The position numbers and the translations under genes are program-made. The notes under the pieces were generated by a model. The model ran no database searches. It was not told the DNA's origin and saw nothing but the letters and a program-made list of their open reading frames with translations. A DNA stretch of 64,000 bases from Spisula solida (taxonomy: Eukaryota; Mollusca; Bivalvia; Venerida; Mactridae). Below, piece after piece: positions 45,361 to 55,907 of the stretch (its first letter is position 1; each line of letters opens with the position of its first letter). The DNA lies in NCBI GenBank assembly GCA_947247005.1, contig OX365962.1, positions 11,133,201 through 11,197,200 on the forward strand. The letters run 5' to 3'.

Positions 45361-48300
45361 GTTAGTCAGGCCCCGATCTCCTAAAGCACCTCAAGGAGAA
45401 ACCTTAGCTCGAATTGAGATTTTGCTCAAATAAGAATCTGAGTTTAAGACAAATCTCAAGTTTGAGAACTTGAAATGTTGCTGGCATAATGCTCTTAACA
45501 ATGTTTTCATTTTGGTGATACCAATTTTGAGTCTGGCCCCGATCACCCGAAACATCTCAATCTGAGCACAACCTCAACTCAAATTTTGTCACCTATCGTT
45601 TGAGGTAGTTTCCATGCAAAACTGAACTCAAAATTGGTATAACAAAACAGAAACATTATTCTGAGTTTATTACAGCAAACTTTTGAGAGTTCAAGATTCA
45701 TATTTATCCCAAATTCAGACTTTGAAATTAACAAAATCTCAATTTGAGTTGAGATTTCTACTTATGATGCTTCGGGAGATCGGGGCCTGATCTCGCATGG
45801 AAAGGACATGGTTCACTAATGGCTTAATTTGGCCCTGTGATTTTTCAAAAAATAAAAATGCATGTTCCTATAAATCTGTCCTTTAATTCAAATAACTTAA
45901 CATTTCCTGTGTAAAAAATAAGCATACATACCCCAATTTCCCTTGTAATTTGTTGACAAAACTGCCGAGAATATGACGTATATGTCATGTTTAGCCCAAA
46001 ATGTAATTTTTGGCCATTTTCACGACTATTAACGACGTAAATCCTTCCCAAAAACCACGATGGCACTCTTGCGACACTTTTATATTTTCACCTAACCAGT
46101 GTTCTGCAAGTCTTTATATATGTACAAAATATCAAAGTGTCGCAAGAGTGCCATCGTGGTTTTTGGGAAAGTTTTACGCCATAAAAAGCCATGAAACTGG
46201 CTAAAATTGACATTTTTTGGTAAACTTAACCTATTTCAAGTAGATTTGTCGACGTATTACGAGGGAAATTTGGAAAAGTATGCTTAATTTATTGAAAGAC
46301 AATGTTAGGCTATTAGAAACATAGGACAGACTTAAAGGAAGATGCATTTCTATTTTTCGATAAAACTCAGGGCCAAATTAAGCCATAAATGAACCTTGTC
46401 CTTTACTCAAAAGACAAAACTTGAGCTGAGATTGATCTCACATTGAGATGTTTCGGGAGATCGGGGCCAGGTCTAGTTCTTTATTATGTATGACATAACG
46501 TGATCTGGGGATCATTGCCTAAGCAAAGCGCTACCGAGTGCTTTTATTCAGTTACCTCCCGTTCAATTAAATATAGAAATACTGGTATATAACTCATGAA
46601 TTACCTGTCGTAGAAAGCGCTATGTAGCACTTGTCCATGTTAACGGTCTTCTGGAGTATCCGAATGAATACACAACAAAGCTTTACAACATGTGTAAACC
46701 GTTCGAAGTGGCCAAAGGCCAGTATATATGGAATGCACTCGAAATACAGACAGAATGCATGATTGTACCACGAATTCAGTTCTGGTAGCATGTCCGGTAA
46801 TTCCGACTTACATGTGACTGCGGGTATTACTGTAAAGTTATTAATATTCGCGGTGGATTAATTGTTGTTGATTTCGCGGATAAACTACTAGTAGATCACG
46901 GAATTAAATCCCCTCAAATAATTGACGTCATACATACGTAACAAGAGATTATTCGTTTTATACTCTAAATCCACGAATTTAAGAAACCATCAAATTACAA
47001 ATGTACCATTTTACCAAAATCAGCGAAATTTAATACCCGCGAAAATAAATTATTTTCCAGTAGATAATTGTTAACCACAGTTACTGGGCATCAACAGCAG
47101 GCTACCATACTAATCAGAGTCGTAGTTTTTATTTAATCTAAATGCAATCGTCCCATTCTCCCGAAGCATCTCACTCTAAGGTAAATTTCATCTCAAATAT
47201 TGTTATATCTCTTTTTGTTAATATATTTCATATGAGGCTGAACTCAAAATGTGCATCTCAAAGCAAAAACATTATTCTGAGTTTATTACAGTCAAATTGC
47301 AAGAGCTCCACATACATATGTATCTTAAGTATAGACTCGAATTTGAGCAAAACTACACTTTCAGCTGAGATGCTTTCATAGATCGACTAGTCTCCATAAA
47401 ATTCATCTCTATTATATCTTGGCAGAAATAAAATGATACTTATGTCTTATGTGGTCCAAACATATGGTCACCAAGCCCTTTTCAACGCTCTTGCTCAAAC
47501 CCACATGATAAAATTTGATAGCAGTTATTTTAAAATAATTCCATATTTGCATACAATGTAATAGTAGTATTAAGTAAAAGTTTCCATAATGTAACTGTCC
47601 TGTGGTTGTATTCGATATTGATCTTACTTGACTTAAGGATAAGGACAACCAATCATATCACACCATATTAAACTCTTGGTCAGTAACAGGTGATATGATT
47701 GGCTATCCCCTGGGGTGGTATTCATTATTGATCTTATTTAATAGGAAAATAAGGATAGCCAATCATATCGCCTGTTACTAACCAAGGGTTTAATATGGTG
47801 TGATCTGATTGGTTGTCCTTATCCTTAAGTCAAATGAGATCAATATTGAATACCACCCCTGGACTAGAACGTGTTAATGTTATTCAGCCGTGCGCCCTAT
47901 GACAATCATTCCTCTGTTATTTCAAAAATATTATAAAACACTTTTTAAAGGTGATGGTTTGTTTGATAATAAATGTATTTCAACATAGTTCACAGGTAAA
48001 TGTATTATTGAAAAAAGAACAAACAAATAATTGCCCACGTTTTATTCACCGACAGATTTTTATTTATTAAAAAATAATAATCGCTTATAAGACGTAATGG
48101 CATATACGAGAGACTGTAATAATGTCAAATTGCCGGTACATTTCGTGCGCCTTATAGGTCATGTCTCCTAAGTAGCGAATGCATACGGTACCTAATTGGT
48201 TTTAAAGTGACGCTTTGCTTTACTTACAGGTCAGACTCTCACTGAAGAACTTGCAGTTATCAAACTAAACGCAGGAATATGCGGAGTGATATTCTTGATT

Positions 48301-51300
48301 ATAAGTGTACAGTTAGTAGCATGCGGTCTTGCAGCGTTCATTCTACATGACCTTACGTTCCAGTTCTCCATGTTCTCGATTGGCTTAATCATAGCTGGTT
48401 TTGGTATTTCATTTTGGGTAAGCAATGTTTTCAGTATTTTGCATTTTTCTCGATTTTCTATACTAATGTACACTAGTACTCGGTCGCTTACCGCCATCGC
48501 TCCTCCTATCGATCGAGTCAACACTGGTTAACATTATTTGGGTGATATGGAGACCACCTTGTCAAGTGACAAATAATACTACCCTCGGTTCAACGAGGGA
48601 TATATTCCGTCAAAAAAACAGCTTTGTCACATGAGCGAAGTTTGGTTAACCATAGACCGAGGTCTTGCGCCTAAATTGGTTTATCGTACCAAAATGGCTG
48701 ACAGAGGCAAACACTGATTTGTAAATAGTAAAACCCGTCCATCCGTACATATTTCGAACTGAGAACGGAAAAACCGGAAAAGAAACAAAGTCATGTGACC
48801 TTTAATCCCCTAAGTACGACCTTGACCTTGAAACGACCTATCCAGACCATGCGCTCTGCACGTTGCCTTGATGTGGTGAACAATTGTGTCAGGTTTCTTT
48901 CAAATCCTTCAAGGGGTTCAAGAGTAACAGAGCGGAAATGAAATAGTCATATGACCTTTAACCCCTGAATGAGACCTTGACCTTGAAACGACCCATCCAG
49001 AACATCCGCTTTGCACGTCGTCCTGATGTGGTGAACATTTGTGTCAGGTTTTATTAAAATCCTTAATGGAGTTCAAGAGTTACAGAGCGGAAGAGGAATT
49101 GCTAACGACAGACGGAGGCGATAAAAAATACGGCCTTTCAGACGTATAAAAATCACTGATAAATCGAGCACTTAGTTATGCCAAATTGTCTTTTTTCCCG
49201 ACTTTCTAGTTATCATGTGCGCTGAAAACTTTGAAACTTTGTTATAGGTTATTTCAGTGCACTTACTTCCATTTGTATATACATATGTATGTCACGCATA
49301 TTGAGTTATGGAGCAACCCTAACCACATAGATGTTGCTTTCACAGAAACGAAATTAAAACACCAGTAACATCAATGGAAATAGAAAAGTTATAACCCCAA
49401 TAAGCCTTAAACGGCTATTTTCAAAAAGCAATAGATTGGTTACCTATCTGCAGAATGATGCATTTTAAGCACTTCGTTGAGTCCCGAAGGTGGAAAGCAC
49501 CATAGGATGGAAGAAAACGAAAAACAGCCTCCAGTTGGTTTGTTGACAAACTAACGAAATGTAAACCATAAATAAATAATTCATAGTCTAAGGGAAGCAA
49601 CTCTTGCAAATTTAGTATTTTGTCTTCCTTACATTTTACTAAATGTGATTTTTGGCTTACTATTTCGACAGATAAACAAAGTTAACATTATGTAGTCAAT
49701 TATGTGTCATTTATGGCAAACATCCTAATTCCTAGTATTTAGTCTATGTACTCGATGATCAGGAAAAACATTTTGGGAGAGATAATGGGGTATCCTGCAT
49801 AGTTTTTACTTAGTACTTAATAAATTATTTCTTGTTTGTTTCAGGCACTATATTCAGGTGTATGTTACTTAACACTTTCATATAAAGGCAAAGGCAATGA
49901 GAAACAGCTATACCTGCGCATGGTAAAATTTGCTAATTTTTACTTTTTGTCTAGAACTTACAAAATGTCACCACGGCTAGAGATGGCTTTGTCATACGCC
50001 AGATTCGGAGGTCAATTTTTGTGTTAGATAGAGTATAGTATAACTGTGACATGTCCTTTTATTATACCTCACGTGAGCTCTCAATGTATTATCCCCATAC
50101 GCCTGCCGGGTGATATTTTGTTCGATCTCATAGTAATAACAAGTGGCAAAAGTGAGGTTGAGCTATTTATAGAAATGTGTACTATTTGACCTGCTAGAGA
50201 GTATCCGTATGCTATTTATATAATTGTGTATATTTCACATGCTATATTTAGTAAATCTTGTCAATTTCAACCATCAAATCATTAGAAGCTTACATGGACT
50301 GAGACTGTACATGTAAATTATTAAAACGGCAATATAAGTGCTGCTTATATTTGTTAACTTGATATTTGATTTTGTAAAATGCTTGTAATTTGTATTCGGT
50401 ATAATAAAATGAATAATACATGGCGGCTTAGGTGACAGTAAATAATACCAACACTTGAATCGTCATATCACCCTCGGGTTGGTATTATTTATTATTATAC
50501 CTCACGTGACCTCTCAATGTATTTTCCTCATATACCTGCCGGTGGATATTTTGTTCGATCACTATAAGATATTTTGTTCGATCACTTAGCAAAAACGAGG
50601 CTGAGCTATTTATAGAAATACATGTATGAACTATTTGCACCCTGCTAGAGAGTTTCCGTATGCTATTTATATAATCGTGTATATTCCACGAGCTATTTTA
50701 GTAAATCTTGCCAATTTCAACCATCAAATCATTAGAAGCTTACAAGGACTGACATTATCCATGTAAAATTATCATAAAGGCAATCTAAGTGCTACTAACA
50801 TTTGTTGATATTTTGTTTTGTAAAATGCTTGTAATTTTGTTCGGTATAACAATATGAATAAGACATGGCTGCTTGGGCGACAGCAAATAATACATGACTC
50901 TTGTACCAACCCTTAAATAGTCATATTACACTCGGCTTCGCCTCGGGTGATATTACTATTCTCGGGTTGGTATAAATATCTTAGTGAAAATCGCCTTTGA
51001 CTGAAGCTCAATATTGTGTTACTCATTTTCCACGCAAATTGAAGAATAACCTGGTTTTTTTAGTAATTATAGTGGCTATATGCACAATGCTTCAAAACTA
51101 TTAAAAATATAATACTAGTATTCTTATTAAGCTGATGACCTTAATTAATGTTTCAGATGTTTAGGAATATAAATTTTCTACTAGGATGCTTGGTACATCT
51201 CGCCACAGAAAACCATGTTTGAAACAATAAAGACTGGGTTTGTTTCCTCTGACTTTATCGCTGTTTTGTTCGCTATTGTGATAACACCAGTACAAAAAAA

Positions 51301-54300
51301 GCAGTCATTGTCATGGGCAAAATTTAATTTACCAGACGACCAGTCAACATATGTCTGTTTGACTTCTTCTTCACATGTGTATACGTGCCATCTAAACCTT
51401 TCTCTCAAAAATGAATCAAAATCAGCGACATTTCGCTGGCTTAGAAAAAGAAGGTCGTAAGTACAAAATCATTATTTTTGACAACAAGAAAAAACTGTTT
51501 GAAAACTACTCTTTACTTATCGAAAAACAAGCTTTTTAAACGTCAGTTTGGTCAACATGACCCTTCCGATTTTCACGAAAATAGGCTCATAAGAAGCGCC
51601 TTGAGATGCAGATTTCAAATATGCATGAGTCTTAAAGGTCGTTAGCCAGTTTTTTTTACCCACGACGATGCAATTATGTTTACAACTTATCATATTTTTC
51701 GACGATCCGAAATTCATATACATTTATTGCTTGTTTTTATACGGTCAAGCTAGACTGTGTAATAATTATGTTTTCTTACGTTTTTTTTGCAGGTGGGTTA
51801 TATGATCCAATGGGCGCTATTTGCCTTCGTGGTTCATGTTGGTGCCATCATAATTCTTGGAGTGGCATTGAACGCCAAATTGGATATTGATATACGGTTA
51901 CGAGTAATCACAATTACAAGCATGGTCGGTTGTGGAGTATCTGGTGTTTTTACATTTCTGGGGTATTTGAACCTTTCTAAATGTATACCAAAACTTGGCT
52001 TGAAAAGAGAGCCACCTAGCAAAAGATGTGTATTAGCTGGTTTCAAATCGCATGGATGTGTGTTGCCAATTATCAGTTTGCATCAGTTAGTTTGGGCCTT
52101 GGTTGCGATTCTTGTACCAGGATTCGGGGGAGGAAAAGGGACAGCAAGGATTGCTGCATTCATCGTTGGAGGATTTGCCGTTCCATTACTGGTAATGATA
52201 TTATGGCTGACTTTCGTTCACGATACTTTCGGGTTTTGTCGTTACATTACTGTTTGTGATAATACTGGGGCTGACTTTCGTTCACGATGAAATCAGGTTT
52301 TGTCGTTACAACACTGGTAATGATAAAACGATGGCTGACTTTCGTTTATGGCTTCACATTAACATGGATGAATTCTGAAACATTTTGAAAAAAATAAAGT
52401 GAAAGTTGTTATATGTTTATGATATCAGATGTGTATTTCAATACAATGTACATAAACGTTCCGATAGCAATACCAGTCAAAAGGAATGTCTTAACAGCGA
52501 ATCGGTCGTATTTGCGGACCTTTGTGGCTCTAGATTTAATACTTTCGTTCTTTAAAAACGCAACAATCTGCAGGATTTTAAAGCAACCTAAGTGGATATA
52601 CAAATATCTATTTCGTCATAACTTACTTCTATTTAATTTTAGGCCTTATTATTCATATACCACCTGAACATATGAATTTTATCATAGATCTACTAAGTAC
52701 ATCTTTGTTTTAGGCCATTGTGACAGCGGCTCTGTGTTTCAAAATTGTTCACCATGCCAACAACCCCAACGAAAACATCCGCGTGATGACAATAACTCTG
52801 GTTTGTAGCAATATTTTATAATATTTTTTACATTTTGCAAAGCTGTTCATTGGTCGAGCCAATTCCGTATTTTGCCTTGTTCAATTGCTTGATTACGACC
52901 AATTCAGCGGTAAATCTATTATGCACTATATCTGACTGGGACTTAAACCTCACCTGTATTGTCGTACTGGGACTTGATCCGACCTAGTATGGACGTATTG
53001 GGACTTTACCCGACCTGTTTAGTGGTATTGAGACTTGATCCGGCCACGTATGGTCGTACTGAGACTTGTTCCGACCCTATATGGACGTACTGTGACTTGA
53101 CCCAACCATGGATGGTCGTACTGGGACTTGACCCAACCCTGTATGGTCGTACTGGGACTTGACCCAACCTTGTATGGTCGTACTGTGACTTGACCCGACC
53201 AATATGATCGTACTGGGACTTGACCCAACCCTGTATGGTCGTACTGGGACTTGACCCAACATTGTATGATCGTACTGTAACTTGACCCGACCAATATGAT
53301 CGTACTGTGACTTGACCCAACCATGGATATTCGTACTAGGACTTGACCCAACCCTGTATGGTCGTACTGGGACTTGACCCAACCCTGTATGATCGTACTG
53401 TGACTTGACCCCACCCTGGATGGTCGTACTGTGACTTGATCCAACCCTGTATGGTCGTACTGGGACTTGACCCAACCCTGTATGGTCGTACTGGGACTTG
53501 ATCCAACCATGTATGATCGTACTGTGACTTGAACCAACCATGTATGGTCGTACTGTGACTTGAACCAACCATGTATGATCGTACTGTGACTTGATCCAAC
53601 CCTGTATGATCGTACTGTGACTTGAACCAACCATGTATGATCGTACTGTAACTTGAACCAACCATGTATGGTGTACTGGGACTTGACCCAACCATGTATG
53701 GTCGTACTGTAACTTGAACCAACCATGTATGGTCGTACTGTGACTTGAACCGACCATGTATGGTCGTATTGGGACTTGACCCAACCATGTATGGTCGTAC
53801 TGTGACTTGAACCAACCATGTATGGTCGTATTGGGACTTGAACCAACCATGTATGGTCGTATTGGGACTTGAACCAACCATGTATGGTCGTATTGGGACT
53901 TGAACCAACCATGTATGGTCGTATTGGGACTTGAACCAACCATGTATGGTCGTATTGGGACTTGAACCAACCATGTATGGTCGTATTGGGACTTGAACCA
54001 ACCATGTATGGTCGTATTGGGACTTGAACCAACCATGTATGGTCGTATTGGGACTTGAACCAACCATGTATGGTCGTATTGGGACTTGAACCAACCATGT
54101 ATGGTCGTATTGGGACTTGAACCAACCATGTATGGTCGTATTCGGACTTGAACCAACCATGTATGGTCGTATTGGGACTTGAACCAACCATGTATGGTCG
54201 TACTGTGACTTGAACCAACCATGTATGGTCGTATTGGGACTTGAACCAACCATGTATGGTCGTATTGGGACTTGACCCAACCCTGTATGGTCGTACTGGG

Positions 54301-55907
54301 ACTTGACCCAACCCTGTATGATCGTACTGGGACTTGATCCAACCCTGGATGGTCGTACTTTGACTTGATCCAACCCTGTATGATCGTACTGGGACTTGAA
54401 CCAACCATGTATGGTCGTACTGTGACTTGAACCAACCCTGTATGATCGTACTGTGACTTGATCCAACCCTGTATGGTCGTATTGGGACTTGACCTGAGCA
54501 TGTTAGGTCGTATTGGGACTTGACCTGAGCATGTTAGGTCGTAATGGGACTTGCGCCATCGAACCTATGTGGTATTACTGAGATCATGTCCACACTATGT
54601 CCTATTCATTCAAAACCTCACACCGAATACTTAGTACCGAACATAGTTTCTCATAATTTTAGGTATATTATGATTTTCGCCCGAGTGTTGAGAATTGTGG
54701 AGGAATTTACTTTTGATGTCAAAAATCCGTCTAGTTAATAGTAACAATACGCCCATTCCCTGAAGCGATTATATAGTATGGGCATTATCGAACAATCGAA
54801 ACTTTCTCTGAATTAAAATACAGTAATGTTCACTCTTTTAATCACGTTTGGGCATAAAAGCATCTTTCAAATTATGAAAAATATATAAAAAAAACACTAA
54901 ATACATAAAAGTCATGTACTTTCGAAGTTTTTCAAAAGTTCAGATAAATGTTCAGATAAACGTACAAATAATGTAAGTGATTAAAAGATGTACATTTTTG
55001 TACAATGTCAATTATTATCCTATTACTAGTATTATGTGTTCTACGCAGCGTATTCTTCACCTCTGAGGTCTTGGCTAACCAATGATGTATGATGATGATT
55101 ATGGAGCCTTTTGAAGAGAAAATTATCCTACTCGATGTAATTATTTTTCAGATAAATTTACACAAAGCCTGGGTGTGGGCATTTGTTGGTGTTAATTTTG
55201 TCGGAACAGGCCTGTACACAGCTAGTTTTGATGACCTGCAAAATGAGTATGACAACTGGGTGGTCAAGGCTCCAATTCATGTTGTCACAGGTCACGTGCT
55301 CTCACTGATGGGGAACGCGCTGATTGGCTACATCTTCGTCGCTGTGGCACACTATGAAAAGTTCACACAAGTACTTGGTTTATGTGCTACAGTTAAGCCT
55401 AAAACTACATCAGCGAACACCAATAACACTGCCAATGACAATGGTAGTGGGGTAGCGACGGCCAAGAAAACTCAGAATAAACCCGCAGCTAAACCTGCGG
55501 CTGCAAAGAAACCACATAACAAACCAAACACCTCGGGTGCTACTGGGACACCCACTTGCGCTACTGGGACATCTCCGGGTGCTATAGCGACATCCACGGG
55601 CGTTGCTGGGACATCCCCGGGCGCTACTGGGACATCTACGGGCGCTACAGGGACAACAAGTGGTGGGGCGGATCTCATCGAAATGAAGGAAAGGAATCGA
55701 CTACTACAAGAGCAGATTTCCTTACAAAAGCAACTCATCGAGCTACGACAGCTGCATCCTAACGAGCATTTACTTTATAGCGGCAACAATGTGACAATTG
55801 GTCCCGGTGTTCCGCCTGGTTTGCCACCGGTATACACCGCAGAAACTCGTGATTCTGCCCCGCCTTGTTATGAAGATGTGACAGCATATTCGGAAAAATC
55901 ACAATAA
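45351..55907 (+). CDS. Four-helix membrane protein with two alternative terminal cassettes
   Basis: Exons: 45351-45360, 48230-48417, then cassette a (49845-49922, 51793-52290) or cassette b (52714-52800, 55152-55907). All borders are AG/GT and all phases agree. Form a would be 257 residues and form b 346. Shared start: MAEGQTLTEELAVIKL, helix 1 (about 18-42), first half of helix 2 (51-66). Each cassette completes helix 2 and adds helices 3 and 4. Form b ends in a Thr/Gly/Ala-rich linker, a coiled coil (about 270-298) and a PPCY motif (332-335), a PPxY-type site that binds WW domains of Nedd4-like ligases. Form a has two further hydrophobic segments. The topology recalls MS4A/CD20-type proteins, but no diagnostic motif was recognised and I give no family. 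Cassettes a and b could instead be two genes, b having lost its own first exons. Confidence 0.7.
45369..46468. repeat. Nested GGCCCCGATCTC elements in intron 1
   Basis: An intact 253-bp copy (45535-45787) starts GGCCCCGATCACCCGAAACA and ends, inverted, GGCCCCGATCTCCCGAAGCA. It is flanked by pieces of another copy: 45369-45534 at the left and 46406-46468 at the right (ending TTTCGGGAGATCGGGGCC). The foldback element at 45800-46405 splits the right side. Confidence 0.75.
45800..46405. repeat. Large foldback element, arms of about 280 bases
   Basis: The outer ends AAAGGACATGGTTCACTAAT and the inverse of AAAGGACAAGGTTCATTTAT pair, as do GGCTTAATTTGGCCCTG on both sides. The inner arms 46043-46080 and 46134-46171 pair with one mismatch in 38. 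A transcript could fold into a very long hairpin. Confidence 0.88.
46830..47400. repeat. Diverged repeats in intron 1
   Basis: 46830-47050 belongs to the CCACGAAATTTAAT family (AAATTTAATACCCGCGAAAA). 47150-47385 is a worn GGCCCCGATCTC-family copy (CCCGAAGCATCTCACTCTAA at the left, GAGATGCTTTCATAGATCGA at the right). Confidence 0.55.
47604..47858. repeat. Foldback TIR element in intron 1
   Basis: The arms pair through GATCTTACTTGACTTAAGGA and AAGGACAACCAATCATATCA with their inverse at the right. About 255 bp, near-palindromic, non-coding. Confidence 0.87.
48230..48417 (+). CDS. Four-helix gene, exon 2: helix 1 and first half of helix 2
   Basis: 188 nt, acceptor GCTTTACTTACAG, donor GTAAGC, phase 1 to 0. 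It reads QTLTEELAVIKLNAG, ICGVIFLIISVQLVACGLAA and FSIGLIIAGFGISFW. The junction falls inside helix 2, so either cassette must supply the rest of that helix. Confidence 0.85.
48590..49145 (+). repeat. Bivalve-type dispersed repeat with an internal 165-bp duplication
   Basis: ACCTTGACCTTGAAACGACC, then GATGTGGTGAACA-TTGTGTCAGGTTT and TTCAAGAGT, occurs twice (about 48795-48945 and 48950-49110). It ends at GACGGAGGCGATAAAAAATA. Repeats of this wording are, from memory, abundant in bivalve genomes. Confidence 0.7.
49383..49750 (-). repeat. Dispersed repeat D, minus copy
   Basis: Inverse of 13790-14227: CGGCTATTTTCAAAAAGCAA at the left, CTCCAGTTGGTTTG, then the worn end near GTCATTTATGG. Confidence 0.68.
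49845..49922 (+). CDS. Four-helix gene, exon 3a: end of helix 2 and loop
   Basis: 78 nt, acceptor TTGTTTGTTTCAG, donor GTAAAA, phase 0 to 0. It reads ALYSGVCYLTLSYKGKGNEK, then QLYLRM. It starts with Ala after the Trp of exon 2, just as exon 3b does, and has the same position relative to a helix-3 exon. Confidence 0.72.
50061..50975 (+). repeat. Two tandem copies of a 430-480-bp segment
   Basis: Both copies start TTATACCTCACGTGA, contain GAGCTATTTATAGAAAT and CAAATCATTAGAAGCTTACA and end in CGGGTTGGTAT. An inverted pair around ATAATACCAAC and GTTGGTATTATT closes copy 1. In the intron between exons 3a and 4a. Confidence 0.85.
51430..51650. repeat. TIR family A copy
   Basis: ATTTCGCTGGCTTAGAAAAA, then GGTCGTAAGTAC; the right end is worn (AAAGGTCGTTAGCCAG). 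It lies about 140 bases before exon 4a. Confidence 0.82.
51793..52290 (+). CDS. Four-helix gene, terminal exon 4a
   Basis: 498 nt including stop, acceptor TTTTTTTTGCAG. Helix 3: WALFAFVVHVGAIIILGVAL; helix 4: ITSMVGCGVSGVFTFLGYL; then KCIPKLGL. After that come a basic loop and two extra hydrophobic stretches, ISLHQLVWALVAILVPGF and IAAFIVGGFAVPLLVMILWL. Through LGL it runs parallel to exon 4b. The last codons lie in a short direct repeat (GGCTGACTTTCGTTCACGAT at about 52205 and 52269, plus a worn third copy at 52331), so the present stop may be derived. Confidence 0.72.
   Translation: MGYMIQWALFAFVVHVGAIIILGVALNAKLDIDIRLRVITITSMVGCGVSGVFTFLGYLNLSKCIPKLGLKREPPSKRCVLAGFKSHGCVLPIISLHQLVWALVAILVPGFGGGKGTARIAAFIVGGFAVPLLVMILWLTFVHDTFGFCRYITVCDNTGADFRSR
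52393..52398 (+). terminator. Poly(A) signal after exon 4a
   Basis: AATAAA 103 bases after the stop codon of exon 4a, before cassette b begins. It supports exon 4a as a true last exon. Confidence 0.6.
52714..52800 (+). CDS. Four-helix gene, exon 3b: end of helix 2 and loop
   Basis: 87 nt, acceptor ATCTTTGTTTTAG, donor GTTTGT, phase 0 to 0. It reads AIVTAALCFKIVHHANNPNE, then NIRVMTITL. The counterpart of exon 3a. Confidence 0.75.
52931..54552. repeat. 31-bp minisatellite, about 51 copies
   Basis: Unit ACCATGTATGGTCGTATTGG plus GACTTGAACCA. The centre (about 53820-54250) is almost uniform and the flanks vary (CTGTATGATCGTACTGTGAC). On the minus strand all three frames are free of stops for 376-474 codons, because neither the unit nor its three-unit 93-bp cycle contains one. 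It lies between exons 3b and 4b. Confidence 0.95.
55152..55907 (+). CDS. Four-helix gene, terminal exon 4b
   Basis: 756 nt including stop, acceptor AATTATTTTTCAG, phase 0. Helix 3: AWVWAFVGVNFVGTGLYTA; outer loop DDLQNEYDNWVVKAPIH; helix 4: VVTGHVLSLMGNALIGYIFV; then KFTQVLGL. The tail has an Asn/Thr/Lys/Ala-rich part, an imperfect GATGTS repeat, a coiled coil (EMKERNRLLQEQISLQKQLI) and APPCYEDV near the end. PPxY motifs in membrane-protein tails commonly bind WW domains and steer ubiquitin-dependent trafficking. The tail is the most reliable coding stretch in this half of the window. Confidence 0.87.
   Translation: MNLHKAWVWAFVGVNFVGTGLYTASFDDLQNEYDNWVVKAPIHVVTGHVLSLMGNALIGYIFVAVAHYEKFTQVLGLCATVKPKTTSANTNNTANDNGSGVATAKKTQNKPAAKPAAAKKPHNKPNTSGATGTPTCATGTSPGAIATSTGVAGTSPGATGTSTGATGTTSGGADLIEMKERNRLLQEQISLQKQLIELRQLHPNEHLLYSGNNVTIGPGVPPGLPPVYTAETRDSAPPCYEDVTAYSEKSQ

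Noticed and set aside
53019..54501. Three minus frames of 376-474 codons
   Set aside because: All three frames of a 31-bp minisatellite are open at once, which a real gene would not show.
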